Shown piece by piece: positions 39,437-48,097 of a stretch of 64,000 nucleotides of DNA. This DNA is from an uncultured Holdemanella sp. Lineage in GTDB: Bacteria > Bacillota_I > Bacilli_A > Erysipelotrichales > Erysipelotrichaceae. A model generated the notes under the pieces. It made no database searches. It was not told where the DNA came from and saw only the letters and a program-made list of their open reading frames with translations. The DNA lies in NCBI GenBank assembly GCA_900754615.1, contig CAAEDN010000065.1:14800-78799 (forward strand), given 5' to 3'. Numbering within the stretch: the stretch's first letter is position 1; each line of letters begins with the position of its first letter. A program made the position numbers and the translations under genes.

Positions 39437-39461
39437 GGAAATCTTAGGATTTCCTTATTTT
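39435..39461 (+). terminator. Terminator of the metal-efflux operon
   Basis: AAGGAAATC / GATTTCCTT forms a 9-bp stem with a 4-base loop and an ATTTTC tail, overlapping the stop codon. Confidence 0.8.
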
Positions 39462-39523
39462 CATATTGTGTTAAATTTGTTTTAGTTGTATCTTTGTCTT
39501 GTACGCAGAAAAGGAGATTCGAG

Positions 39524-40393
39524 ATGCAGGAATTAAAACCAATTAAAGAAGGAAAAGTACGTGAGATTTACGACAATGGGGACAACCTTATTATGGTTGC
39601 GACAGATCGTATCAGTTGTTTTGATGTAATTCTAAACAATGAAGTTACAAAAAAAGGAACTGTTTTAACACAGATGTCAAAATTCTGGTTTGACTACACA
39701 AGTGATATTTTACCTAACCACATGATTAGTGTAGATACAAAGGATATGCCAGAGTATTTCCAACAAGAAAAATTTGAAGGAAAATCAATGTTATGTCGTA
39801 AATTGAACATGCTTCCAATCGAATGTATTGTTCGTGGTTACATCACAGGTAGCGGATGGGCTAGCTATAAAGAAACAGGAAAGGTTTGTGGTATTGAACT
39901 TCCAGAAGGATTGCAAGAATCACAACAACTTCCAGAACCAATTTATACACCTAGTACAAAGGCAGAAATTGGGGATCACGATGAAAATATTTCTTTTGAA
40001 CAAAGTATTGCACACTTAGAAAAATACTTCCCAGGACATGGTGAAGAATATGCGACTAAAATTAAAGATTGTACAATCGCATTATATAAAAAATGTGCTG
40101 AGTACGCTTTAAGCAAAGGAATTATTATTGCGGATACAAAATTTGAATTTGGTTTAGACGAAAATGGAAATATCGTAATTGGTGATGAAATGTTAACTCC
40201 TGATAGTTCTCGTTTCTGGCCTGCAGACGGATATGAAGCTGGTCATTCGCAACCATCATTTGACAAACAATTTGCGCGTGACTGGTTAAAGGCAAACCCA
40301 GGTAATGACTGGACTCTTCCTCAAGAGATTGTGGATAAGACAATTGAAAAATATCTTCAAGCTTACACAATGTTGACAGGAAAAACATTATAA
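39524..40393 (+). CDS. purC: SAICAR synthetase
   Basis: PurC joins CAIR and aspartate to form SAICAR, a step of purine synthesis. At 289 residues this is the long form, as in yeast, rather than the form of about 240 residues in Bacillus. Motifs include KEGKVREIYDNGDNLIMVATDRIS, the IVRGYITGSGWASYKETG loop and DTKFEFGLDENG with IGDEMLTPDSSRFW. It stands alone, 14.7 kb from the purE-H operon and without purB or purD nearby. I chose ATG 39524 after AAGGAG. No purine riboswitch structure is recognisable upstream. Confidence 0.96.
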   Translation: MQELKPIKEGKVREIYDNGDNLIMVATDRISCFDVILNNEVTKKGTVLTQMSKFWFDYTSDILPNHMISVDTKDMPEYFQQEKFEGKSMLCRKLNMLPIECIVRGYITGSGWASYKETGKVCGIELPEGLQESQQLPEPIYTPSTKAEIGDHDENISFEQSIAHLEKYFPGHGEEYATKIKDCTIALYKKCAEYALSKGIIIADTKFEFGLDENGNIVIGDEMLTPDSSRFWPADGYEAGHSQPSFDKQFARDWLKANPGNDWTLPQEIVDKTIEKYLQAYTMLTGKTL

Positions 40394-40402
40394 TTAAGAG
40401 AT

Positions 40403-40436
40403 ACCCATAAGTTGAATGCTTATGGGTGTTTTTTTT
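40403..40436 (+). terminator. Terminator of purC
   Basis: ACCCATAAG / CTTATGGGT forms a 9-bp perfect stem with a 7-base loop, followed by GTTTTTTTT. Confidence 0.9.
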
Positions 40437-40582
40437 GAAAGCTGTATTTTTTGATGCCTGAATATATTTGAAAACCGTAAAATATGATGTTAATAATCAC
40501 TTGAAAACCGAAGAACGCTATGTTTAAATGAGGGATAGGTATTAGAAAAGAATAATTATTGGATATATATGGTGAGGAAAAT

Positions 40583-41215
40583 ATGAAACAAGGTGTATTT
40601 ATAACATTTGAAGGAAATGATGGATCTGGAAAGACAACCGTATGTAAAGCGGTACAGGAAGAATTGATCAAAATGGGATACGATTGTATCTATACAAGAG
40701 AACCAGGGGGAAGCAAGATTGCAGAATCCATTCGTAATATATTATTAGATGTGAATAATACAGAGATGGATGATCGTACAGAGGCTTTATTGTATGCGGC
40801 AAGTCGTAGACAGCATTTAAAAGAAGTTGTTCTTCCTGCATTAGAAAATAACAAGATTGTATTATGCGATCGTTTCATTGATTCAAGCTTAGCCTATCAA
40901 GGGATAGCTCGTGGTATTGGATTAAAAGAGGTGTGGGATATCAATCAGTTTGCGATTGATGGATGTATGCCAGAGAAGACTTTGTTTTTATCCGTTAGTG
41001 TAGAAACAGGGAAAAAACGTATGAACCTTCGTGGTGATTTAAATCGTTTAGATCAAGAGGAAAGTTCATTCCATAAAGCGGTTCGACAAGGCTATGAAAC
41101 ACTTGTATCTATGTATCCAGAGCGTATTGAAGTGATTGATGCCGAGCCTTGTAAGGAAGAAGTTTTAAAGAGCGCAATGGAATGTGTTTTAAAGGTAATC
41201 AAAGAGCATGAATAA
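40583..41215 (+). CDS. tmk: Thymidylate kinase
   Basis: This 210-residue kinase converts dTMP to dTDP. It has the P-loop FEGNDGSGKTT, the substrate motif TREPGGSKIAESIR and CDRFIDSSLAYQG. It heads the conserved tmk-holB-ricT-rsmI group of Bacillota. I chose ATG 40583 after GGTGAGGA. The gene overlaps holB by 8 bases. Confidence 0.97.
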   Translation: MKQGVFITFEGNDGSGKTTVCKAVQEELIKMGYDCIYTREPGGSKIAESIRNILLDVNNTEMDDRTEALLYAASRRQHLKEVVLPALENNKIVLCDRFIDSSLAYQGIARGIGLKEVWDINQFAIDGCMPEKTLFLSVSVETGKKRMNLRGDLNRLDQEESSFHKAVRQGYETLVSMYPERIEVIDAEPCKEEVLKSAMECVLKVIKEHE

Positions 41216-42125
41216 AGAATATTTAAAAAAAGCACAACCTGTTGTGTATCAGACGTTGTCTAACGCTTTAAAGAATCAAAGAGTTGCGAATGCCTATTTA
41301 TTTCATGGGCCAAAAGGCTCAAGCAAATTAGAAACAGCCATCTTATTTGCGCAAAGTATTGTATGTGAACATGTAGATGTGGATGGTTTTGCGTGTCAAG
41401 AATGTGAAAGCTGTAAGCGAATAGAGAATGAAGATTCTTTAGATTATATGATTGTATCGAATGATCGGATTAAAAAGAAAGATGTTGTGGATTTACAGGC
41501 TTTTTTTGAATCGACAAGTGCCGGAAAGCAGAACGCAAGAATTTATATTTTAGATCATTATGATAAGGCTACACCAGATGCTTCGAATAGTTTATTAAAG
41601 TTTTTAGAGGAGCCAAGTGAAGGGATTTATGGTATATTAATTGCGGATGAAAAGTCCAATGTATTACCTACCATTCAGTCAAGATGTCAGTCGATTCATT
41701 TTAAACCTGAAAGCTGTGAGCATGCATTATTGGAAAGTACAACAGAAGAAAACGCAAAAATGTTGGCAGACTCAGGTTATACGTATGACAAAGCAGTTGA
41801 ATTGCTTGCTCTACCTGATTTTGAGGAGTTAAAACAGATTGCATTGGAATATATTGAAAATGCGTCTTCGTTTGTACAAATTGAAAAAATGCAGACAAGT
41901 GTATTTGTGAATAAGTCAGATCGTATGAATAAAGATTGGATACAATTATGGATTCAGTGGATTTTATTCTATTTAAAAAACAATAAGGTAAACGTACCTT
42001 TAGAAAATAAAGTAAAGCTATATTCAATTTTGGTTGAAAATATGGATATGTTATATCGACCAGTTGATTTAGGGCTATTTATGGATAAACTTTATTATGA
42101 TATTAGGAAGGCTGTGATTAAGTGA
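41208..42125 (+). CDS. holB: DNA polymerase III delta' subunit
   Basis: This 305-residue clamp-loader subunit shows the AAA+ layout with a zinc-binding Cys cluster (CEHVDVDGFACQECESCKRI) and the SRC motif in IQSRCQSIHF. The P-loop is altered to GPKGSSKLE, as expected for the non-hydrolysing delta' subunit. Its position after tmk is the classical one. The C-terminal collar domain is poorly conserved but of ordinary length. It overlaps ricT by 4 bases. Confidence 0.93.
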   Translation: MNKEYLKKAQPVVYQTLSNALKNQRVANAYLFHGPKGSSKLETAILFAQSIVCEHVDVDGFACQECESCKRIENEDSLDYMIVSNDRIKKKDVVDLQAFFESTSAGKQNARIYILDHYDKATPDASNSLLKFLEEPSEGIYGILIADEKSNVLPTIQSRCQSIHFKPESCEHALLESTTEENAKMLADSGYTYDKAVELLALPDFEELKQIALEYIENASSFVQIEKMQTSVFVNKSDRMNKDWIQLWIQWILFYLKNNKVNVPLENKVKLYSILVENMDMLYRPVDLGLFMDKLYYDIRKAVIK

Positions 42126-42955
42126 GTACAGAAGGAAAAGTAACATATAAATATATTGTTTATATACAGTTTGAAGAATCAAAGAAGGCTTATACATTTG
42201 GTTCTGATGTAAAGTATTATACAAATGATATTGTTGTCGTTGAAACTGTGCGAGGACAGGAACTAGGGAAAGTTTGTGTGCCGACGGTTGATTTTGATGC
42301 TTCAAAAGTGAAGGGTGATATTAAACCGGTGGTTCGAAAGGCAACTTCTGAAGATATTAAGTGCAAAGCAGAAAATGTTGAAAAAGCCAAAGAAGCTATG
42401 AAGATTTGTCAGGAGTGCATTGCCAATTTGAAGCTGGATATGCATCTTATTAGCTCAGAATATACATTGGATCGTACAAAAGTGATTTTTACCTATGTGT
42501 CAGATGATCGTGTAGACTTTAGACAGTTATTAAAAGATTTAGCGCAGCATTTACATTGTCGTATTGAATTAAGACAAGTGGGGCCAAGAAATAAAGCTAA
42601 GATTGTAGGTGGAATTGGTAATTGTGGTATGGAATGCTGCTGCTCAAGATTTATGTCAGACTTTGATACGGTATCAATCAATATGGCGAAAAATCAAATG
42701 TTAGCATTGAATATTCAAAAGTTGAGTGGGCAGTGTGGAAAATTGATGTGTTGTTTACGCTTTGAAAATGAAGAGTATACAAGAATGCGTAAGGATCTTC
42801 CTAAGATGAATTCGATTGTAAGCTATCAAGGTAAAAAATATCGTATTTCGAGTATGAATGTTCTTCAAAAACAGGCAAAACTAGAAAATAAAGAAGAAGT
42901 CATATTTGTAGACTTCAAAGATGTATGGCCGGATAAGGATTTTAACAATGATTAG
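42122..42955 (+). CDS. ricT: RicT/YaaT family (PSP1) protein
   Basis: This 277-residue PSP1-domain protein has the two Cys-rich signatures GGIGNCGMECCCSRF and LSGQCGKLMCCLRFENEEY, which help bind a [4Fe-4S] cluster in the RicAFT complex. That complex supports RNase Y maturation of polycistronic mRNAs in Bacillus. RicA and RicF genes are not in this window. The start is probably GTG 42122, whose TGA-overlap with holB implies coupling; AGGAAGG lies upstream. Confidence 0.93.
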   Translation: MSTEGKVTYKYIVYIQFEESKKAYTFGSDVKYYTNDIVVVETVRGQELGKVCVPTVDFDASKVKGDIKPVVRKATSEDIKCKAENVEKAKEAMKICQECIANLKLDMHLISSEYTLDRTKVIFTYVSDDRVDFRQLLKDLAQHLHCRIELRQVGPRNKAKIVGGIGNCGMECCCSRFMSDFDTVSINMAKNQMLALNIQKLSGQCGKLMCCLRFENEEYTRMRKDLPKMNSIVSYQGKKYRISSMNVLQKQAKLENKEEVIFVDFKDVWPDKDFNND

Positions 42956-43793
42956 ACAGAAAAGTTTCGAATCAGATACCTCTACTTTGTACCTGGTTCC
43001 TACACCAATTGGAAATTTACAAGAAATGACGCCAAGGGCATTGGATATATTAAAAAATGTAAATGTTATTGCAGCAGAAGATACACGTAATACAAAAAAA
43101 TTGTTGATGGCATATGGAATTGATACTATGTTGATGTCTCATCACGAACATAATCAGCAGACAAGTATTCCGAAGATTATTGAACGTTTAGAAAATGGAG
43201 AAGATGTTGCGGTTGTTTCAGATGCAGGGTATCCTCTAGTATCGGATCCAGGTCAAAGACTTGTGCAAGAAACAATTTCACACGGTTTCAATGTTGTTTC
43301 TGTTTCAGGTGCGAATGCTGCAATGAATGCATTAGTAGCAAGTGGATTAAGTTGTTATCATTATTTGTTTTATGGCTTTTTAGAAAATAAAAGTTCAAAA
43401 AGAAAGAAACAATTAGAAGAAATCAAAACAATTCCTTATACAACTATTTTCTATGAAGCACCACACCGTATTGAAGATACTTTGCAGGATATGTTAGATG
43501 TATTAGGTGATCGCCAAATGTGTTTAGCTAGAGAATTGACAAAGGTTCATGAAGAATATATCCGTGGGACTATCCAGGAAGTCTTAGAAGTGGCGGCAAC
43601 ATGCAAAGGGGAAATGGTCATTATCATGGATGGCTTTAAACAAGATGAAGTTGTATTTGACATGTATACTGCAATTTCAAAAGTAGATGAATACATTGAA
43701 TCAGGTATGCGTACAAAAGAAGCTATTGGTTTAGTTGCCAAAGAAATGGCATGTAAAAAGAATGAATTATATGAAGCTTATCATAAAAGATAA
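42948..43793 (+). CDS. rsmI: 16S rRNA 2'-O-ribose C1402 methyltransferase
   Basis: This 281-residue SAM-dependent tetrapyrrole-methylase-fold enzyme modifies C1402 of 16S rRNA. Motifs are LVPTPIGNLQEMTPRALDIL, IAAEDTRNTKKLL, SDAGYPLVSDPGQ and FYEAPHRIEDTL. ATG 42948 follows AAGGAT and lies 8 bases inside ricT. The yabA and GIY-YIG genes that often separate ricT and rsmI in Bacilli are absent. Confidence 0.96.
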   Translation: MIRQKSFESDTSTLYLVPTPIGNLQEMTPRALDILKNVNVIAAEDTRNTKKLLMAYGIDTMLMSHHEHNQQTSIPKIIERLENGEDVAVVSDAGYPLVSDPGQRLVQETISHGFNVVSVSGANAAMNALVASGLSCYHYLFYGFLENKSSKRKKQLEEIKTIPYTTIFYEAPHRIEDTLQDMLDVLGDRQMCLARELTKVHEEYIRGTIQEVLEVAATCKGEMVIIMDGFKQDEVVFDMYTAISKVDEYIESGMRTKEAIGLVAKEMACKKNELYEAYHKR

Positions 43794-43808
43794 GCTTTTT
43801 CTTTTTTT
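43774..43808 (+). terminator. Terminator of the tmk-rsmI operon
   Basis: AAGCTTATC / GATAAGCTT forms a 9-bp stem with a 6-base loop and a long T-rich tail, overlapping the rsmI stop. Confidence 0.85.
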
Positions 43809-43908
43809 GGAAACATAATGTTGCTAAAATGGAAACATAAATAAGCACTTTATATAAAGTAAATAAAAAAATGTTGATATGATTTTTATTGAAATGGTTG
43901 AAAATCCG

Positions 43909-43936
43909 TTGAAAACGTTTCAGAAAAATATATAAT
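43909..43936 (+). promoter_or_regulatory. Promoter with overlapping catabolite-responsive element (cre)
   Basis: TTGAAA (43909-43914) and TATAAT (43931-43936) with a 16-base spacer form the promoter of paralogue 2. A perfect palindrome TGAAAACGTTTCA at 43910-43922 fits the CcpA cre consensus and overlaps the -35, predicting catabolite repression. Confidence 0.75.
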
Positions 43937-43968
43937 TATTTACATACAAAGAGGAAGAGGTAATGATT

Positions 43969-45651
43969 ATGAATAAGAGAAGCGTATGTGCCTTATCAAT
44001 GGCATTTGTGCTTGCAGGATGCTCTGCAGGTGGAACAGATTCGAGTAAAGAACAAACATTAACTGTTGGATTATTTACGGAAATGAATGGAGACTTTTCT
44101 CCAATGTATTACCAAACAACAAATGATTCAAACGTAGTTAACTTGGTATATCAAGGATTATTGGCATATGACAAAGATTCCAATCTGGTTCCAGAATTGG
44201 CAAAAGAATTACCAACTATCAGTGATGATGGAACAACAATGACATTTAAATTGAAGAAAGGTGTTAAGTTCAGTGATGGATCTAAATTTACTTCAAAAGA
44301 TGTAAAGGCAACATTTAGCGTTATGGCTGACCCAAGTTATACAGGACGTTTTTCAAGCAATGTAGATTTCTTGAATGGGTACACTGAATATCATGATGGA
44401 GATGCAAAAGATGTTTCAGGTATTGAAACACCAGATGATTATACAGTCGTATTCCATTTGTCAAAGCCAAAAATTGATGCGGAGTCTACTTTGGGAACAC
44501 AAAAGATTTGTAGTGCTAAAACATTGAAGTACAAGAAGGGGAAAACTTCAAATGTTGAAAAGAACAACAGCAATCCTATTGGAACAGGTCCTTATAAATT
44601 GAAATCATTCTCTAAAACAGAAGGTGCTTCATTGGATCGTAACGAAAACTTTAAAACCAAAGATGGAGAATACCAAATTTCTAAGATTATGATCAAGAAA
44701 ACGGAGACTTCGACTGAAATCAAAGAATTGGAAAATGGAACTGTCGATTATATTCCAGATGTAGTAGATGCGAATAAAATCAACACAGTTGCCAAAGACA
44801 AAGATAAAGGTTTGACTATGGATTCTTATCCAAGTGATCGTGAAGACTTCTTGTTTATGAATACAGCTGCAGGTGCATGTCAAGATCAAGCAGTACGTCA
44901 AGCATTGGCTTATGGATTTGATCGTGAAGCTTATATCGCTAGTTACTATAAGCTAGATGATAAGGATGCTAAATTGGCATATGTACCAGGCTTGTTTGGT
45001 AACCCAGTATCTGGCGAAAATGGTGCATATGTTCGTGGTGAAGAAAAAGTAGATGGGGCTACTTACTATGATTATGATGTAGAAAAGGCAAAACAAATCT
45101 TAGATGATGCTGGATGGACTGTTGGCAGTGATGGTATTCGTGAAAAAGATGGCCAAAAATTATCTGTTAAATTCTTAGCTTCAAAAGAAAAAGATGCGAT
45201 GGATACATTGATTCCTATGTTACAAAAACAATGGGGAGAACTAGGTGTAGACTTTAAAGCAAATACAATGGAATTCAATACTGTAATTTCTACTGTAGGC
45301 GATGATTCAGCTGTTGGCGATTGGGATATTTCATATCTAGGATTCTCTTATGGAAGTCCTGAAGATACAGGTGTTGATTATTTAATTCAATCTAAAGGTG
45401 TAAACAACTTTGCTCGTTTAAAAGATGATGAATTAGATTCTTACTTGGCTGCTGGTGCTTATACAGCAGATAAAGATGCTTCAGCTGCTGCTTACTTAAA
45501 GGCTTATGTTCGTCAAACAGAACTATGTGCATACTTACCAACAGATGGTGTACAAACGTATTGTTTGCGTAATAAGAAAGTAAAAGGTATGAATACTTCT
45601 TCAACATTTACTTGGTCACAATCAATGGCTACAGCTTATATTGATGATTAA
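43969..45651 (+). CDS. Family 5 solute-binding lipoprotein (OppA/DppA-like), paralogue 2
   Basis: This 560-residue lipoprotein has lipobox LAGCS after a short signal peptide. The mature protein is a family 5 binding fold with GVKFSDGSKFTSKDV, DPSYTGRF and the long C-terminal lobe ending SQSMATAYIDD. It is closer to paralogue 3 than to paralogue 1: both share NVDFLxGYxEYHDxDA and NGTVDYIPDV segments. It is monocistronic, between rsmI and a transposase remnant, with no transporter partner gene. I chose ATG 43969 because AGAGG is 8 bases upstream. Transcription appears controlled by a cre site. Confidence 0.93.
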   Translation: MNKRSVCALSMAFVLAGCSAGGTDSSKEQTLTVGLFTEMNGDFSPMYYQTTNDSNVVNLVYQGLLAYDKDSNLVPELAKELPTISDDGTTMTFKLKKGVKFSDGSKFTSKDVKATFSVMADPSYTGRFSSNVDFLNGYTEYHDGDAKDVSGIETPDDYTVVFHLSKPKIDAESTLGTQKICSAKTLKYKKGKTSNVEKNNSNPIGTGPYKLKSFSKTEGASLDRNENFKTKDGEYQISKIMIKKTETSTEIKELENGTVDYIPDVVDANKINTVAKDKDKGLTMDSYPSDREDFLFMNTAAGACQDQAVRQALAYGFDREAYIASYYKLDDKDAKLAYVPGLFGNPVSGENGAYVRGEEKVDGATYYDYDVEKAKQILDDAGWTVGSDGIREKDGQKLSVKFLASKEKDAMDTLIPMLQKQWGELGVDFKANTMEFNTVISTVGDDSAVGDWDISYLGFSYGSPEDTGVDYLIQSKGVNNFARLKDDELDSYLAAGAYTADKDASAAAYLKAYVRQTELCAYLPTDGVQTYCLRNKKVKGMNTSSTFTWSQSMATAYIDD

Positions 45652-45694
45652 TTTGAAAGGGCTGTAACGGATAAAGAAGTTTCAATTTAATAAA

Positions 45695-45745
45695 AAAGGA
45701 CCGAATATTCAGAATTTAAAAATCTGAATATCGGTCTTTCTTTTG
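45695..45745 (+). terminator. Terminator of solute-binding paralogue 2
   Basis: A long stem (AAAGGACCGA-ATATTCAGA with TCTGAATAT-CGGTCTTT, small bulges) is followed by CTTTTG. Confidence 0.8.
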
Positions 45746-45895
45746 TTTGTGCAAAAATAGCTAGTTAATTGTAATGCGTATCAGCCATCATTCCACTTCC
45801 TTTTGTGTTTACCTTATGACGATGTTAAAAAAACTGTGAAGGAAGTCGTAGAAGATGGTTAAATACACCATATATTTTGGTATTGCAGGATATGA

Positions 45896-46069
45896 AATAT
45901 AGTGGGATGCGAAAACAAGCTAAAAAAAGATAGTCAAGAATCAATTCACATTGATAGACATGTGAATAGAAAGACGAGGCGTGTATGACACAACGAAGTA
46001 TCTGGTGTAAAACTGGAGATACTGCTCGTATGTGTTGGTCATAATCTAAGAAGATATCACACTCGATAA
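45896..46069 (+). pseudogene. Degenerate transposase C-terminus, IS1182-like
   Basis: The 539-base gap between paralogue 2 and the DeoR gene holds no intact gene. One frame reads SQESIHID, then RHVNRKTRRV, an in-frame TGA at 45986, then HNEVSGVKLEILLVCVGHNL and RRYH before a TAA. The second part matches the usual C-terminal end of IS1182-type transposases (VKLE-LL-C-GYN-K-H pattern, from memory of the family). The catalytic core and both ends of the element are missing. The rest of the gap holds only the flanking terminators and short unassignable frames. Confidence 0.45.
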
Positions 46070-46129
46070 CTATAATTTTAGAAAAACAATAATTTAAACT
46101 AAGGCTCTAGGAGTTAAAAAATAATAAGA

Positions 46130-46192
46130 TAAAAAGAAAGGAGCTAAACTCCATAAGTAATAAAAATCACTTATTTGTTATGGCTCCTTTTT
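46130..46192 (-). terminator. Terminator of the DeoR-family gene
   Basis: A two-part stem on the minus strand (AAAGGAGC / GCTCCTTT and CCATAA / TTATGG) is followed by CTTTTT, directly after the stop codon. Confidence 0.7.
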
Positions 46193-46937
46193 AAATCGTC
46201 ATGACTTGGATGTTTTGATTGTTTAGTTCTTGAACATAAGAAGAATCAATAGAATGATCAGTTATAACAGTTTTTACTTTATTTTTTAAATTTAATGGTA
46301 CAACTCCACGCTTAGAAAATTTATCACTTTCTGTTAGTACGATTATTTGTTCGGCTTGATGTGACATATCACGTACGGCTTGTGCTCGCATTTGATCGCG
46401 ATTTGAAAAGCCGATTCTAGAATCATATCCATCTGTACCGATGAAAAAATAATCGACAAAAAAGTTGGATACACATTCTTGAACCATAGGACCCACCATA
46501 ACTTGTGAATCTTGCTGATAAATTCCACCTAAAAGAATAATTTGAAAATTTGATTTTCCACGAATATATTCTGCGATAAAAGCACTGTTGGTGATAATTG
46601 TTAAGTCTTTATGAAGTTGTGTTAACGTATCAGCTAAAAGTGCACAACAACTACCACTTTCAATCATAATTGTATCGCCTTCATTAACAAGTTCGGCAGC
46701 TTTTAAGGCTATTTTTTTCTTTTCTTCATAATGATACGCGATTCTACCATTGATATCATCTGCACTACATAACACAGCATAGCCATGCTCGCGTTTGATG
46801 ATTCCTTTAGCTTCTAATGCATCTAAATCTTTACGGACCGTTACCTGTGAAACGCCTAGATATTCAGCAAGTTGAGAAACTTCAATCTTCTTTTCAGATG
46901 TCAGTAATTCTAATATTTTATTTGTTCTATTTTTCAT
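46191..46937 (-). CDS. DeoR/GlpR family transcriptional regulator
   Basis: This 248-residue regulator has the N-terminal DeoR helix-turn-helix (VSQLAEYLGVSQVTVRKDLDALEAKGIIKREHG). The sugar-phosphate-sensing domain follows, with IMIESGSCCALLADTL, IITNSAFIAEYI, ILLGGIY and the FIGTDGYD segment. Its effector is normally a phosphorylated sugar or related metabolite. It lies 64 bases downstream of the glycyl radical activase gene on the same strand and probably controls that locus. A CAAATGAAAGT element just before it (46986-46996) recurs before the activase and enzyme genes. Confidence 0.93.
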   Translation of the reverse strand: MKNRTNKILELLTSEKKIEVSQLAEYLGVSQVTVRKDLDALEAKGIIKREHGYAVLCSADDINGRIAYHYEEKKKIALKAAELVNEGDTIMIESGSCCALLADTLTQLHKDLTIITNSAFIAEYIRGKSNFQIILLGGIYQQDSQVMVGPMVQECVSNFFVDYFFIGTDGYDSRIGFSNRDQMRAQAVRDMSHQAEQIIVLTESDKFSKRGVVPLNLKNKVKTVITDHSIDSSYVQELNNQNIQVMTI

Positions 46938-46983
46938 TTACGTTGATTCCTATCATTTTGTTTATATAATAAGTGTTTTCGAT

Positions 46984-46997
46984 TTCAAATGAAAGTG
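46984..46997. promoter_or_regulatory. Candidate DeoR operator, copy 1
   Basis: TTTCAAATGAAAGT, containing the near-palindrome TTTCA-AA-TGAAA, lies between the activase and the DeoR gene. An 11-base core (CAAATGAAAGT) repeats at 47976-47986. Confidence 0.45.
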
Positions 46998-47001
46998 AAA
47001 T

Positions 47002-47916
47002 TTAGAAAAAAGCGTTAATGTTATTTTCTTTAAATATATTTAAATACTCTTTTAAATCTTCTGGATGATACGAAGGAACATTTTCATAATCGTATTTTAC
47101 ATTTAAAAGATGATATTTATTTTCTCCAAATTGATGGAATGGTAGAAGTTGACACTTGTTTACTCCAATGTCGTGAAGTTCTTTTGAAAATTCTTTTGCA
47201 TCATCCAAAGAATCATTGAAACCAGGTATAACAGGGATTCGCACAAGAATTGATTTGCCATTGGCGATGGCATGTTTCATGTTCAGTAATGGTAATTTAT
47301 TAGAAACACCTGTACCTTCTATATGTTTATCTGTGTCCCAGTGTTTCATATCAAAAAGAATGTAATCTACATATTCCATGACGTGATCAAATGTTTCCTC
47401 TGTCGCAAAACCGGTTGTTTCACAACACGTATGAATTCCTTCTTTTTTAGCAGCTAAGAGAAGTTCTTTTGAAAACTCAGGTTGAAGTAAAAGCTCACCT
47501 CCAGAAAGTGTTAGACCACCACCACTTTCTTCATAGAAGACTTGATCTTGTAAAACAATTTTAAGCACCTCTTCCACAGATTTTTGTTCGCCTTGTGCAC
47601 TTAATGCGTTTCTTGGACATTCATATACACATTTCTTACATCCACTACATTGACTATGGTTGATTTTGATGGATTTATCAATTGTTTTTATAGCATTTTT
47701 TGGACAGGCTTCAATGCAATGATGACAATTTATACATTTTTTTTGATCCCAAAGAATTTGTGTTTGTATAAGCTGACTTTCAGGATTTGCACACCACTTA
47801 CAACGAAGAGGACATCCCTTTAGAAAAACGGTAGTACGAATTCCTGGGCCGTCATTTACGCTGAATTTTTGAATGTTAAAAATAATTCCTGTTGTATTTC
47901 GATTTGTTGTTGTCAT
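47002..47916 (-). CDS. Glycyl radical enzyme activating enzyme (radical SAM)
   Basis: This 304-residue radical SAM activase has the core motif FLKGCPLRCKWCANPESQ with CxxxCxxC. Two inserted ferredoxin-type clusters follow (CINCHHCIEACP and CSGCKKCVYECP), the form seen in activases of glycerol dehydratase, choline lyase and similar enzymes rather than short PFL activase. The N-terminus FNIQKFSVNDGPGIRTTVF is typical, as is GGGLTLSGGELLLQP. It is encoded divergently from the glycyl radical enzyme that it presumably activates by installing the glycyl radical. A standard start at ATG 47916 follows GAGGAAAT. Confidence 0.95.
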   Translation of the reverse strand: MTTTNRNTTGIIFNIQKFSVNDGPGIRTTVFLKGCPLRCKWCANPESQLIQTQILWDQKKCINCHHCIEACPKNAIKTIDKSIKINHSQCSGCKKCVYECPRNALSAQGEQKSVEEVLKIVLQDQVFYEESGGGLTLSGGELLLQPEFSKELLLAAKKEGIHTCCETTGFATEETFDHVMEYVDYILFDMKHWDTDKHIEGTGVSNKLPLLNMKHAIANGKSILVRIPVIPGFNDSLDDAKEFSKELHDIGVNKCQLLPFHQFGENKYHLLNVKYDYENVPSYHPEDLKEYLNIFKENNINAFF

Positions 47917-47975
47917 TTTAATTTCCTCATATAGAGTATAAACATTTCAAAGAAGGAAATCAACAACTATAATTA

Positions 47976-48041
47976 CAAATGAAAGTATAAAATATTTTAA
48001 ATGAAATTAACATTGACATGAAATGAGTGTAATGCTATTTT
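47976..48041 (+). promoter_or_regulatory. Promoter of the glycyl radical enzyme gene with DeoR-type repeats
   Basis: TTGACA (48013-48018) and TATTTT (48036-48041) are 17 bases apart. Upstream lie CAAATGAAAGT (47976-47986, second copy of the element before the DeoR gene) and a related AAATGAAAT at about 48000. Confidence 0.55.
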
Positions 48042-48097
48042 TAAATTGCGGATAAAAGAATATAAAGTTACGAATGAAATGTTATGGGAGGACAGAC

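Noticed and set aside
39462..39523. Possible purine riboswitch or PurR box before purC
   Set aside because: The leader is too short and shows none of the conserved loop sequences or paired boxes.
40468..40510. Two copies of TTGAAAACCG 33 bases apart before tmk
   Set aside because: They are short and have no symmetry or clear relation to a promoter; probably chance in AT-rich sequence.
45767..45793. Eight-codon minus-strand ORF (MMADTHYN) behind AAAGGAAG in the gene-poor gap
   Set aside because: It has no regulated gene or hairpin downstream, so there is nothing to support a leader role beyond the chance ribosome site.
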